In this document: piece by piece, positions 16,974 through 25,505 of the stretch
Layout of the letters: each line of letters starts with the position of its first letter
Numbering within the stretch: position 1 is the stretch's first letter
Assembly: GCA_937911345.1 (NCBI GenBank)
Contig: CALDPP010000197.1
Span: 1 to 48,696, forward strand
Reading direction: 5' to 3'
DNA length: 48,696 nucleotides
DNA from: an uncultured euryarchaeote
Lineage (GTDB): Archaea; Thermoplasmatota; Poseidoniia; Poseidoniales; Poseidoniaceae
Translations under genes and position numbers: made by a program
Notes under the pieces: generated by a model
Databases searched by the model: none
The model's input: the letters and a program-made list of their open reading frames with translations, nothing else
What the model was told of the DNA's origin: nothing

Positions 16974-17735
16974 ATGATTATGAGTTTAATGATTGAGTGG
17001 CGGAATGGTCATGAAAATCTATTGGGTGGGAAAATTTGTTTGTTTTCGTTGCCTGGTGTCGGTAACATCGGCAAAGCAGCGATAGACGCTCTAAATTCGA
17101 CCAATGATGCCACTGAAATTGCTAGATTGCATCACACAGCATTGCCACCTCTAGCAACTTTGGATGAGGATGGTTTGTTATCTCCACCACACCTTTCTAT
17201 TCGAGCAATACCAATTAGCGAAGGTGAGTATTTACTTACATTATCAGGAAACTCTCAACCGCTGGAACCAAATAATCAAGGTGTATTGGCAAGGGAAATT
17301 CTTGAACTAATGCAGGAATACCAAGTCTCTGAATTGATTGTATTGGCAGGAATGGTTGATGACGCTGCTAGAAAAGAAATCTTCATTGTCCCAAGCAGTA
17401 GTTCTTACAGAGTAGATTTAGAATCCCGAGGAGCAAATGTTAGGAGAGATGAACCAAGTTCAGGTGCAATTGGACTTGCTGCATTATTGTCTTCATTGGG
17501 CCCAGTATATGGTATCGATTCCGCCTGTGCAATTGCCACCACAGTTGGCGCTAGTGGAGACATAATTGCATCCCAGAACTTATTGCGGTCAATAGATGAA
17601 TGGTTTGGGCTAAATCTCGTAATACCCAAAGATGCAAATGAAAAACTCTTTGAAAAGCTAAAACAGATATCTCCACAAAGACAGGATGACTTGGTTTCTG
17701 AATTGACACAATCCCATGATGCATTCTACATGTAG
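16974..17735 (+). CDS. PAC2-family proteasome assembly chaperone-like protein
   Basis: About 253 aa. Typical features are the N-terminal glycine loop LPGVGNIGKAAIDAL, then ELIVLAGMVDD in the central sheet and SSGAIGLAALLSSLGPVYGI with DSACAIATTVGASGD. The family (PAC2/COG2047) includes eukaryotic proteasome assembly chaperones, and archaeal members often lie next to aIF2alpha and Nop10, as here. The biochemical role in archaea is unsettled. The start is ambiguous: TTG 16962 and ATG 16974, 16980 and 16989 are all in frame. The stop touches the tRNA-Ser gene. Confidence 0.88.
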   Translation: MIMSLMIEWRNGHENLLGGKICLFSLPGVGNIGKAAIDALNSTNDATEIARLHHTALPPLATLDEDGLLSPPHLSIRAIPISEGEYLLTLSGNSQPLEPNNQGVLAREILELMQEYQVSELIVLAGMVDDAARKEIFIVPSSSSYRVDLESRGANVRRDEPSSGAIGLAALLSSLGPVYGIDSACAIATTVGASGDIIASQNLLRSIDEWFGLNLVIPKDANEKLFEKLKQISPQRQDDLVSELTQSHDAFYM

Positions 17736-17736
17736 G

Positions 17737-17818
17737 CGCCGAGAGAGGGATTTGAACCCCCGTGTCTGACGACAGTGGATTTCGAATCCACCGCAATACC
17801 GGGCTATGCGATCTCGGC
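17737..17818 (-). tRNA. tRNA-Ser (anticodon CGA)
   Basis: Acceptor GCCGAGA pairs with TCTCGGC, with discriminator G and no encoded CCA. The anticodon arm is GTGGA-TTCGAAA-TCCAC with anticodon CGA. An extra arm (TGTC-GTCA-GACA) marks a class II tRNA as expected for serine. The T arm has loop TTCAAAT. No intron is needed to fold it. It lies antisense between PAC2 and the ubiquitin-like gene. Confidence 0.93.
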
Positions 17819-17870
17819 CTATTCCCGCCTTAAGCGCCATAGTCATAAGCATGATGCTATACGCATAATC

Positions 17871-18071
17871 ATGCAGATTAGGTTCTACGGTCGAGATTAT
17901 GATACGACGTTGAATTTTGAAAATGAAATCAAATTGAGGGATGCTTTGGTTGAAAGTAAAATTTTACCATCTACTGTTGTAGTTAGTTTCGAAGAACAGA
18001 TTTTGCCTCTTTCAACGATAATCAAAAATGATATTGAGTTATTAGTTACAACAGTTTCTTCTGGTGGCTAA
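17871..18071 (+). CDS. Ubiquitin-like (ThiS/MoaD/SAMP-type) protein ending in Gly-Gly
   Basis: A 66-aa beta-grasp-type protein: MQIRFYGRDYDTTLNF gives the first hairpin, then a helix (EIKLRDALVESKIL), VVVSFEEQILPLSTIIKNDI and the end LLVTTVSSGG. A free C-terminal diglycine is the mark of sulfur carriers (ThiS, MoaD, Urm1) and archaeal SAMP modifiers, which are adenylated by an E1-like enzyme. Size and residue pattern fit. No E1-like, JAMM protease or thiolase gene is adjacent. ATG 17871 gives the expected size; the frame opens further upstream inside the antisense tRNA. It overlaps the convergent nuclease gene by 4 bp. Confidence 0.8.
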   Translation: MQIRFYGRDYDTTLNFENEIKLRDALVESKILPSTVVVSFEEQILPLSTIIKNDIELLVTTVSSGG

Positions 18072-19945
18072 CTAGATACTACATCAAGTCGAGAATTTCT
18101 ACCAATTTGGCCGCGTAATTGGTCTGCCCAAGCATCAAGTTCTATGTTTGATAATAGTACATAGTCGCCTTCATTTGCCATATCGTACTGGTGACCCCAA
18201 TCGTTTGACCAACCTGAAACCTTGATAGATTGCTTGCTATCGAAAATTACGAGGCCTTTACGGTGCCATTCTCGACCATTTTTGCCTATTCCTGAACGTT
18301 GGAATTTATACGCTAATTTACCAACAATATCCCATCTTGCTCTAAAATTGAGCAAATTATCAGAATAATCGATATCACCAGCAACATTAGTTAATTTACC
18401 AAGAGGATCTAACTTTACCGTTAATTCACCTCTATAATTTGAGGTAATTATTACATTTTCAAGATATATCAGATCATTTTTCTTTAATCCGTTAGGATAA
18501 TTCTGCTCCCCGTCTTGATTCATTGTAACTCTAAAATCTACTGTTGCGCGATTACCATCTTGAATTATTTTAATTTCTGGAGAGTCATTTTCTCGATAAT
18601 TTATCGAATCAATATTGGCACTAAGATTGAACCTTACAGTAAGTTGGTCAAATGGCACGGTATTGGTCTCTGTTGTTTTACCAGGAAGTTGGTAAAAGCC
18701 ATTAGGTTCTACATATTCAAGACCTTGACCTCCGGAACAAAATGAATTCCAATCACATCTGTCACACCTTTTTTCCTCTTTTGGCGACGCAGTTGGCACC
18801 CCACCTTCACTAAAACCCCTAACCGGCGAGGGATTAGCAGGATGCTTTTCTATAGACGTTTTTTGACCTTTTAATCGATGCCATAATTGCTCTAATTCGG
18901 CTTCCATGTTAGCCATCTCAATCTCCGTTGGATTCTTCACTGATTTTATGACGCCTGCACCGAGGTACCAAATTTCTAAGTCGGAAACCGTTTCTTTTTT
19001 GCCATGAGTTATCCACCAAAGCATAGCGTACATTCGAAGTTGTTCAACATAATCTCCGGATCTATCTCCAATTCCCTTACTTGCTTTGATGTCAACAATT
19101 TTAATCGAACCGTCCCATCGGTAAACCAAGTCATACTCGCCCTGAAACCAATAATTTGGATGTATTGCGTTCATACTAAATTGTCCTGATTCCGGTTCTA
19201 CAAACCAAGGCCTCGCAATCTCCCAAGCCTCAAGAATTGAAATTTTACCTTCTTTTGCTAACGGATGCTTGCTATTAATGGTAAATCCAAAACCATCAGG
19301 TGCCGGCCAATGTTCACGATGACCCGCACGCCATTTGGATAATACGGATTCATCAATACTCAAAAAGCACCTATTTACCTCATCTAAATGATATTTCAAA
19401 GCATTAAAACACATCTCAAGACAGTAATCAAACTTAACATCTGACCAATCACCAAATTTTCTCTCCTGCCTCTCCCAATCCTTCTGTGCAGCTAAAAGCG
19501 CAGATTTGAGATGCAATTTCATTCTTTCTTTTGCCCATATCTCAATTTCTTCCAATGTCCCTGGAATCTGATTTTCAGGTAATGGAATAATTCGATTTGC
19601 TGGCCAAGTTAGGTTCAATTCTCTAGAGGGTTTTCCATCCATGCCAATGGGGATTTTTGACAGCGTGTCTTGTGATGCATTTGACAGCAATAGAGATGGT
19701 GATTCCTTGAATGTTCGGCATATCGCTTCCTCTACTGCCCTGCCAACATATAGCACTGGAATTTGTTTAATTTTTAATTTCAAAACCTTCTCATAAAACC
19801 ACATTCTATTGCACGAATTATATGTGTTTACTTGACTCGCTGATAATCGATTGTAAGGACCAACCCCGTCAAGTTCAGAATTGATTTCAGACACCGGCAT
19901 AGGGATATGTTGATGCCTAACCCATTTCAATTCTACCTTAGTCAA
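18068..19945 (-). CDS. Cas4-like Fe-S PD-(D/E)XK nuclease with C-terminal OB domain (copy B)
   Basis: A 625-aa protein. RLSASQVNTYNSCNRMW holds the first Cys (45). The nuclease core is GEYDLVYRWDGSIKIVDIKAS, with D272, D285 and K287, followed by the YVEQLRMYAMLW helix with Q302/Y306. CDRCDWNSFC (394, 397, 403) completes a four-Cys set as in Cas4, AddB and Dna2, where it binds 4Fe-4S. The last 190 residues look like OB folds. Its N-terminus overlaps the C-terminus of copy A (19938) by 8 bp, so the two are coupled. No helicase motif is present. A DNA-end processing nuclease is the likely activity; the pathway is unknown. Confidence 0.8.
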   Translation of the reverse strand: MTKVELKWVRHQHIPMPVSEINSELDGVGPYNRLSASQVNTYNSCNRMWFYEKVLKLKIKQIPVLYVGRAVEEAICRTFKESPSLLLSNASQDTLSKIPIGMDGKPSRELNLTWPANRIIPLPENQIPGTLEEIEIWAKERMKLHLKSALLAAQKDWERQERKFGDWSDVKFDYCLEMCFNALKYHLDEVNRCFLSIDESVLSKWRAGHREHWPAPDGFGFTINSKHPLAKEGKISILEAWEIARPWFVEPESGQFSMNAIHPNYWFQGEYDLVYRWDGSIKIVDIKASKGIGDRSGDYVEQLRMYAMLWWITHGKKETVSDLEIWYLGAGVIKSVKNPTEIEMANMEAELEQLWHRLKGQKTSIEKHPANPSPVRGFSEGGVPTASPKEEKRCDRCDWNSFCSGGQGLEYVEPNGFYQLPGKTTETNTVPFDQLTVRFNLSANIDSINYRENDSPEIKIIQDGNRATVDFRVTMNQDGEQNYPNGLKKNDLIYLENVIITSNYRGELTVKLDPLGKLTNVAGDIDYSDNLLNFRARWDIVGKLAYKFQRSGIGKNGREWHRKGLVIFDSKQSIKVSGWSNDWGHQYDMANEGDYVLLSNIELDAWADQLRGQIGRNSRLDVVSS

Positions 19946-21662
19946 TGAGTGTGACTCTTGTTGAACGTTGGTCTATTCTCAATTGTGGCAAACCTGAACG
20001 CCAACCCAATTCTGCGGAGACTATCTTCAATTTATTTCCCGGCCTAATAGTAAGCATTTGACTAGTTATGCTGGAACCAAAGGCGACGACCTCTGCTACA
20101 TGTTCTCCATCCCAGATGTGTAAATTTAGCATCGACCATGGTTTTTCATCAAGCCTTACACCCTCTCGAAGCCCTATAGAAAGGACTACTCCTTCCACAT
20201 TTGCCCTAGTCCTCATCAGACCGATTCTAGTAATTTGATATTTGTCTGATTGATCATTATCGCTTGATTTTATTGAAATAATTTTACTCTTATTGTCCAA
20301 ATATAATCTGGGATTACCTCGCCAGACTCCTGGAAGAGCATCAATAATCATTACTTCACCATCTGAATAATCATGCAGTGAAGGATAAGCATTTGGCTCG
20401 CTCTCTTCGATTGTTATCTGCGTGCCTGAAACGCTGACCATTGCACCTAGGACAGGTTCTGAGTAATGATTTGGTAAAGGTCCCCATTGACCTGTAAATT
20501 TACCTTTAACATTGACTCGTGACTGAATCTCACCGATTTTTTGGCTTGGTGGAGAAAGGTTAACAGTAACTTCTTCCAAACTATTCAGAAATTCTATTCC
20601 AGAGTCCTCATCTCCAAATTTACACCAAAAACAGCCAGCTGAATCATTGCATGGTTCGGGATATTCATCTGGAAGTTTGGCTGGACCTTCACCTAAATCG
20701 AGCATTAACCTGTGTGTCTGTAAATACATATCTCCAAGTTTATCCATCTCCTTTTCAGTCGGAACCTCATATTGTATTCGAGAAGAATTATCTAGGTACC
20801 ATCCCTCTATACAATCAACCATTTCCTTTTGATGGGTTTCACGCCACAACCAAGCGTAGAAGTTTAACTGATGCTTTAGAGATTCAGCAAATTTTGAGCT
20901 TGGATTACCCGATTTGATATCAACTATTCTCGTTTTACCATCCCATCTTAGAACTAAGTCTAGTTCTCCTGCAGCCCAACCATCTGGATGAAACAATCTC
21001 TGTGGTTGATGTACTCGTGGATCCTTTACCCAAGGTCTAGCAATCTCCCATGATTCTATCCAATCTACTTCACTACCAGCTTCCTGCCATTGCATTGGTT
21101 CATCTTTTGACCAATTCCTCATTCCGAAATTCCTTACTTTGTCTGGAATAGGAAACAGGGGTTCTTCCCCCCATGCCGGACTAGGGACTGAGAATGGTGG
21201 TTTTCCAGATCTAAATTGTTCTAGGTACGGACCTCCGCCGGATTCATGACAACTTTCAACCTCTTCCAAAAACATATCAAGTCCATTTTTTATTTTCCTT
21301 GATAGTTCGGCGACATCCACATCATCCCAATTTTGTCCATCTTGTTTCCACAAGGTATTGTCCCAGTCATCTTTTCCATTATGATAACATTGTTCTGCTT
21401 CATGCTCAGCCAAACTGTAGCACCAATCTCTTAACTCTTCAAGTGAGCAAATACTTACAGGCCTCCTCATTAAGATTGAGCACAGTGAATCTTCAATTAC
21501 GATACCTAAAACTTGGGAGATAGACCTTGGTGAAGATAATCCTAACTTGTTGGATAGGAAAAATTGCCGTTTACAACGTAAGAACTTAGTCAGCGAAGAT
21601 GCAGAAATCCTTGTCCTTGTTCTGCTAAGTGGACCTCCAGAAGGCGGTGTTCCCATTGGCAT
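19938..21662 (-). CDS. Cas4-like Fe-S PD-(D/E)XK nuclease with C-terminal OB domain (copy A)
   Basis: A 574-aa paralog of the next gene. RISASSLTKFLRCKRQF holds Cys30. The core is GELDLVLRWDGKTRIVDIKSG, with D235, D248 and K250, followed by LKHQLNFYAWLW. Cys338, Cys344 and Cys347 (CNDSAGCFWC) complete a likely Fe-S site, with spacing different from copy B. Both copies share WEIARPW before the core. The C-terminus (about 480-574) is OB-like (VEGVVLSIGLREG, MLNLHIWDGEHVAEVVAFG). It lies 8 bp downstream of ABCE1, so it is probably in the L10e-ABCE1 transcript. The pair may form a heterodimer; that is inference. Confidence 0.8.
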   Translation of the reverse strand: MPMGTPPSGGPLSRTRTRISASSLTKFLRCKRQFFLSNKLGLSSPRSISQVLGIVIEDSLCSILMRRPVSICSLEELRDWCYSLAEHEAEQCYHNGKDDWDNTLWKQDGQNWDDVDVAELSRKIKNGLDMFLEEVESCHESGGGPYLEQFRSGKPPFSVPSPAWGEEPLFPIPDKVRNFGMRNWSKDEPMQWQEAGSEVDWIESWEIARPWVKDPRVHQPQRLFHPDGWAAGELDLVLRWDGKTRIVDIKSGNPSSKFAESLKHQLNFYAWLWRETHQKEMVDCIEGWYLDNSSRIQYEVPTEKEMDKLGDMYLQTHRLMLDLGEGPAKLPDEYPEPCNDSAGCFWCKFGDEDSGIEFLNSLEEVTVNLSPPSQKIGEIQSRVNVKGKFTGQWGPLPNHYSEPVLGAMVSVSGTQITIEESEPNAYPSLHDYSDGEVMIIDALPGVWRGNPRLYLDNKSKIISIKSSDNDQSDKYQITRIGLMRTRANVEGVVLSIGLREGVRLDEKPWSMLNLHIWDGEHVAEVVAFGSSITSQMLTIRPGNKLKIVSAELGWRSGLPQLRIDQRSTRVTLID

Positions 21663-21670
21663 GCTATCAC

Positions 21671-23452
21671 TTACCGGGAGTCAAATGAGTAGTAATCACC
21701 TGATGATTGTTGTTCTCGATCCTTTCTACTTTCTGGCTTGTTTATTCTTGGACGTTTAGAGTCGTGATCTCTTCTAAATGTAATATTTACATCTTTCAAA
21801 AATTGGTTCATCCCCTCACGCAGTGGGAATGGGCCATTGGCGGTGCCTTGTTCACCACCAACTCCATCAAAAACCAATAATGAATCACTCAAGATATCGA
21901 TAAAGTATACGTCGTGATCAATAACAAATGCCGACTTTTCGTTTGACTCCATAGTTCTGCGAATTGCTTTCGCAGCTTCCATTCTTGCATTTGCATCTAG
22001 ATGAGCCGAAGGTTCATCCAAAAGATATAGGTCAGCTTCCCTGCCTAGACAAATAGCAATTGATACAGCTTGTCTTTCACCACCTGACAATTTCTTGACC
22101 CGTTTCGCCAATAACTGATCAACCCCCAATGCTTTGATTACATTTACATTGAATTCGCCACTACGCCATCGAGCACCAATTTCACTGTCAAGCCATAACT
22201 GGACACTACAATCTATGTCAACATCAATGTGTTGAGGCTTGTAGGAAATTGTTGGTTGTTGTCCAACCCAACCCGAATCATATTCCATTTCACCGGCTAG
22301 TATCTTTATCATGGTGGATTTTCCAGTACCATTTGGACCTACAACGCCAACAACTTCCGAACGGTGGACTTTACCCTCGCCGCTTGAAAATTTAAAATCG
22401 CCAAGTTGCTTTTCCAAAGAGTTCCAAGAAATTATCTCGTTACCAATTTCTGGAACACGGTCTCTATGATTAAGAAACTGAATAGGTTTACTTCTTATTC
22501 TGACATTTTGTTCTGGTAGGAATCCATCTAGATATGTGTTTATTGCTTGTCTAGTAGATCGTGCCGGCGTAAATATACCAAATGCTCCTTTTTTACCATA
22601 AACAATGTGAATTAAATCTGCTAGAACGTCTAAAACGGCAATGTCGTGTTCAATAACAATTACCCGTTTAGATTCTGATAACTCTTGAATTATCTTTACC
22701 ATTCTCATTCGTTCATGTATATCCAAATAAGATGAGGGTTCATCAAAGAAATAAACATCTGCTTCTCTAAGAATTGTTGCACAAATCGCCATCCGTTGTA
22801 ATTCACCTCCAGACAACTGTTGTATCTGACGATCAAGTAGGTGGTATATGCCTAATTTTTGCGTCATTTGATCAAGAATTTTTCGCTCATCAACTTTTGA
22901 AAGCAAGTCCTTTACGCTACCTTTGACTCTTTTTGGCAATTTGTCTACGTTTTGGGGTTTTACTGCAACTTTTATTTTACCATCCTTGACAGCAATAAGG
23001 AAATCTCTTAATTCGCCCCTGGGCAATGATTCAATAATATCATCCCAATCTGGATCTTTGTTTGTCCAGTCACCGAGATTTGGCACAACTCTTCCTGATA
23101 GTGAATTAATAGCTGTTGATTTACCCATTCCGTTAGGACCTAAAATTCCAACAACACTATCCTTTGACGGTGTAGGAAGTCGAAATAATCGAAACCCATT
23201 GAGTGAGTATCTGTGAACCATATCAGTTTCCAATTCGCTTGGTAACTGCTCAATGATTAATGCATCATGTGGACATTTATTGATGCAAATACCACAGCCG
23301 ATGCAGAGACTTTCAGAAATATGAGGCTTCCCCGTCTTTTCGTCCATTACGATACATTCTTGTCCGTTTCTAACAGGTGGACAAAATACTTGACATTCGT
23401 CATTGCACTTCTTAGGTTGACAATTGTCCTCCTTTAGTACAGCAACTCTCAT
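21671..23452 (-). CDS. abce1: Ribosome recycling ATPase ABCE1 (RLI)
   Basis: Splits ribosomes after termination. A 593-aa protein with the full architecture. The N-terminal Fe-S domain holds two ferredoxin-like Cys clusters (CQPKKCNDEC...CPP and CIGCGICINKCP). The first ABC domain has GPNGMGKST and LSGGELQR. The second has GPNGTGKST and LSGGERQ. The family C-terminal tail RINKPESRKDREQ is present. GGTGAGAGGGT precedes the ATG. It lies 82 bp after L10e and 8 bp before the nuclease pair on the same strand. Confidence 0.96.
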   Translation of the reverse strand: MRVAVLKEDNCQPKKCNDECQVFCPPVRNGQECIVMDEKTGKPHISESLCIGCGICINKCPHDALIIEQLPSELETDMVHRYSLNGFRLFRLPTPSKDSVVGILGPNGMGKSTAINSLSGRVVPNLGDWTNKDPDWDDIIESLPRGELRDFLIAVKDGKIKVAVKPQNVDKLPKRVKGSVKDLLSKVDERKILDQMTQKLGIYHLLDRQIQQLSGGELQRMAICATILREADVYFFDEPSSYLDIHERMRMVKIIQELSESKRVIVIEHDIAVLDVLADLIHIVYGKKGAFGIFTPARSTRQAINTYLDGFLPEQNVRIRSKPIQFLNHRDRVPEIGNEIISWNSLEKQLGDFKFSSGEGKVHRSEVVGVVGPNGTGKSTMIKILAGEMEYDSGWVGQQPTISYKPQHIDVDIDCSVQLWLDSEIGARWRSGEFNVNVIKALGVDQLLAKRVKKLSGGERQAVSIAICLGREADLYLLDEPSAHLDANARMEAAKAIRRTMESNEKSAFVIDHDVYFIDILSDSLLVFDGVGGEQGTANGPFPLREGMNQFLKDVNITFRRDHDSKRPRINKPESRKDREQQSSGDYYSFDSR

Positions 23453-23534
23453 ACCCTCTCACCTAATCTTCGCTAACGCTATCACTTATTGAATCAATGC
23501 AACAAAGCTGCTAAAATGCAGCCTTTTAATTTGC

Positions 23535-24074
23535 TCAAACCAAGCCCTTTAGATGCTCTCGGCCCTTGACAAGTTTGATACTACAAGGTGTTGGGAACTT
23601 CATACTAGCCTTTCTAAGTGCGTCTCTAGCCGTTAGATAGAATTCTGGTGTTACTTGTATAGAAATGACTCTCTGCCCTCTTTTTACCCTTGCTGCTGTT
23701 CCAACATTCTTACCAAATGCGCACCTCATACCTTGGGAAACACGGTCTGCACCTGCACCGGTGGCTTGCTTGTTCTCTCTTAGAACATGATGGGGGTAAG
23801 TGTGTACTCTCAAAGCATAACCCTGGGCACCTGCACTCTTTCTTATTGTCGAGTTGGAAATTACACGAGCCGCTTCCAGTGCAGTGTGTCTAATCTGACA
23901 GTCATTATCTGCAGTCAATTCGATTACTACTTCAAACTGACCTGTCTCCGCAGCACGGCGGTTTCCAACGTGAAACTGATGAATTCTGTTATTTGGGACA
24001 CCGCCGATATACTTGCGTCTTGTATATGCAGGACCCTTCAATCTTCGGTACATTGATGCTGGTTTACGTGCCAT
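23535..24074 (-). CDS. rpl10e: 50S ribosomal protein uL16 (L10e)
   Basis: A 179-aa archaeal/eukaryotic uL16. It starts MARKPASMYRRLKGPAYTRR and contains IHQFHVGN, the VHTYPHHVLRENKQATGAGADRV loop, SQGMRCAFGKNVGTAARV and the end GREHLKGLV. I set the start at ATG 24074, which has GGAGGT 6 nt upstream; the open frame extends 18 codons further but those residues are not ribosomal. It is the first gene of the run L10e-ABCE1-nuclease-nuclease. Confidence 0.95.
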   Translation of the reverse strand: MARKPASMYRRLKGPAYTRRKYIGGVPNNRIHQFHVGNRRAAETGQFEVVIELTADNDCQIRHTALEAARVISNSTIRKSAGAQGYALRVHTYPHHVLRENKQATGAGADRVSQGMRCAFGKNVGTAARVKRGQRVISIQVTPEFYLTARDALRKASMKFPTPCSIKLVKGREHLKGLV

Positions 24075-24222
24075 GTGATACCTCCAAGCATCCTTCCGAA
24101 TCATGCTCCCTTTATGATTTCTCCGCATGACTATATCTCAAGAAATAAGTAAAAATTCCCACATCCTCTGCAAGAATAAAATGCTAGATATTCCAACAAT
24201 GGTTTGAGGGGAAGTAATTTTC

Positions 24223-25410
24223 ATGTGGCGTAATATGCTGAAGCAGGAATCTGAGCATCAGTGGATTGCTATCGCAGGATTTTTTGTATTCATCATTATT
24301 GGAGCCATATTCATCAAAGGAACCAGTCACATACCTGGTGTGGATTTAATTGAAAACGAACTGGGTACAGAATATAGAATAATGGATTCTAAGTACGCTG
24401 ACGAAGACAATTCTTTCATGCTAACATACACAAGCGGAGAATTTGAGTATCTCGCTGTTAATTCAGGAAACAAGGAAGTGTTAATTGATTCAAATTCAGA
24501 CATTGATGCAGGCAGCATTTCCGGAATTACAATGATTGATAATGGTAGTGTGTTGATTGCTAACGGAGGAAATAACGCCTATTTGATTGATGATTCAAAC
24601 ATATCTACCTTTGAAATAAACTTTGGTCAAGATAATTTTTCCTTGGCTCAAATAGAACAATCTAATGATTACTCTGACCTATTTCTCTTGATAACCACAG
24701 AAAACGATAACCTTCAAGGCATTAGAGGATTGAATGCCTCAGGCATTACCAGTTCCAGCACTCCAAACAACGAGAATGTTCGTTGGGATAGCGTATCTCA
24801 TGTATCAACTGGCAAGTGGATAGCTACTGGAGTTTACAATACTCCAGTGACATCAGGTGACCAAAGTCCAGCTGCTCCAGACATGAAGCCTGTATGGGCA
24901 ACCATTCTTTGGGATGGCGGTCACACCGCACCAATGATTGAAAACATCAAAATTGGCCTATTTGGTGAATATCATTCAATGATAAAACTCAATCATAATC
25001 ATGTAATAATCGCCGGAACGCATGAGACTATTTTGTTAAATCATAGATCTGGAAGCGCGATAAATATCGACTATTCTAGCGTTGCGGGCCTATCTGACAA
25101 CTGCAACAGTGCTTGGTTATTCAACGGTAAAGATTCAAATTCTGTATTAAGATTTGAAGGCACCTCGTGGGATATTGAAGAACTCCCTCATCAGATTCCA
25201 ATAAACATAGAGGCCAGTGGCTTTGATGGAAATACCATCTATTTGCATGGAATGGACGATAACGGAAATTCAAAAACATTAACATTTGATACTTCTGCAG
25301 TTGGTTCTATAGAATCTGGTAGTGGATTCATAAATTTAGCATTCATTATTGTTTCATTGATAATGTTCACCATAATGGCAGTAAATGTTCTAGACAAATT
25401 TAGAAAGTAA
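24223..25410 (+). CDS. Membrane protein with external propeller-like domain
   Basis: A 395-aa protein I do not recognise. An N-terminal TM helix (WIAIAGFFVFIIIGAIFIKG, about 14-33) and a C-terminal TM helix (about 367-388, LAFIIVSLIMFTIMAV) flank a soluble part built of short beta-rich, Asn/Asp/Gly/Ser-rich segments that look like propeller blades. With Arg/Lys at both ends, both termini are probably cytoplasmic and the domain faces outside. The ATG follows GAGGGGA. It is divergent from L10e and followed by mutS after about 95 bp. Compare the protein at 4989. Confidence 0.78.
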   Translation: MWRNMLKQESEHQWIAIAGFFVFIIIGAIFIKGTSHIPGVDLIENELGTEYRIMDSKYADEDNSFMLTYTSGEFEYLAVNSGNKEVLIDSNSDIDAGSISGITMIDNGSVLIANGGNNAYLIDDSNISTFEINFGQDNFSLAQIEQSNDYSDLFLLITTENDNLQGIRGLNASGITSSSTPNNENVRWDSVSHVSTGKWIATGVYNTPVTSGDQSPAAPDMKPVWATILWDGGHTAPMIENIKIGLFGEYHSMIKLNHNHVIIAGTHETILLNHRSGSAINIDYSSVAGLSDNCNSAWLFNGKDSNSVLRFEGTSWDIEELPHQIPINIEASGFDGNTIYLHGMDDNGNSKTLTFDTSAVGSIESGSGFINLAFIIVSLIMFTIMAVNVLDKFRK

Positions 25411-25505
25411 TTATCACTGAAACACTGATTATTTGTCAAATGTCTTGACAACCTTCATTTGCTATGGTCTGTGACCACTAAACCCTGCGATGTGTGGTGA
25501 CTCAA

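Noticed and set aside
17737-17818. Integration site at the tRNA-Ser gene
   Set aside because: No duplicated tRNA end, integrase or compositional island on either side.
18068-21662. CRISPR-Cas adaptation module, because of Cas4-like nucleases
   Set aside because: No cas1, cas2, effector genes or repeat-spacer array anywhere in the window.
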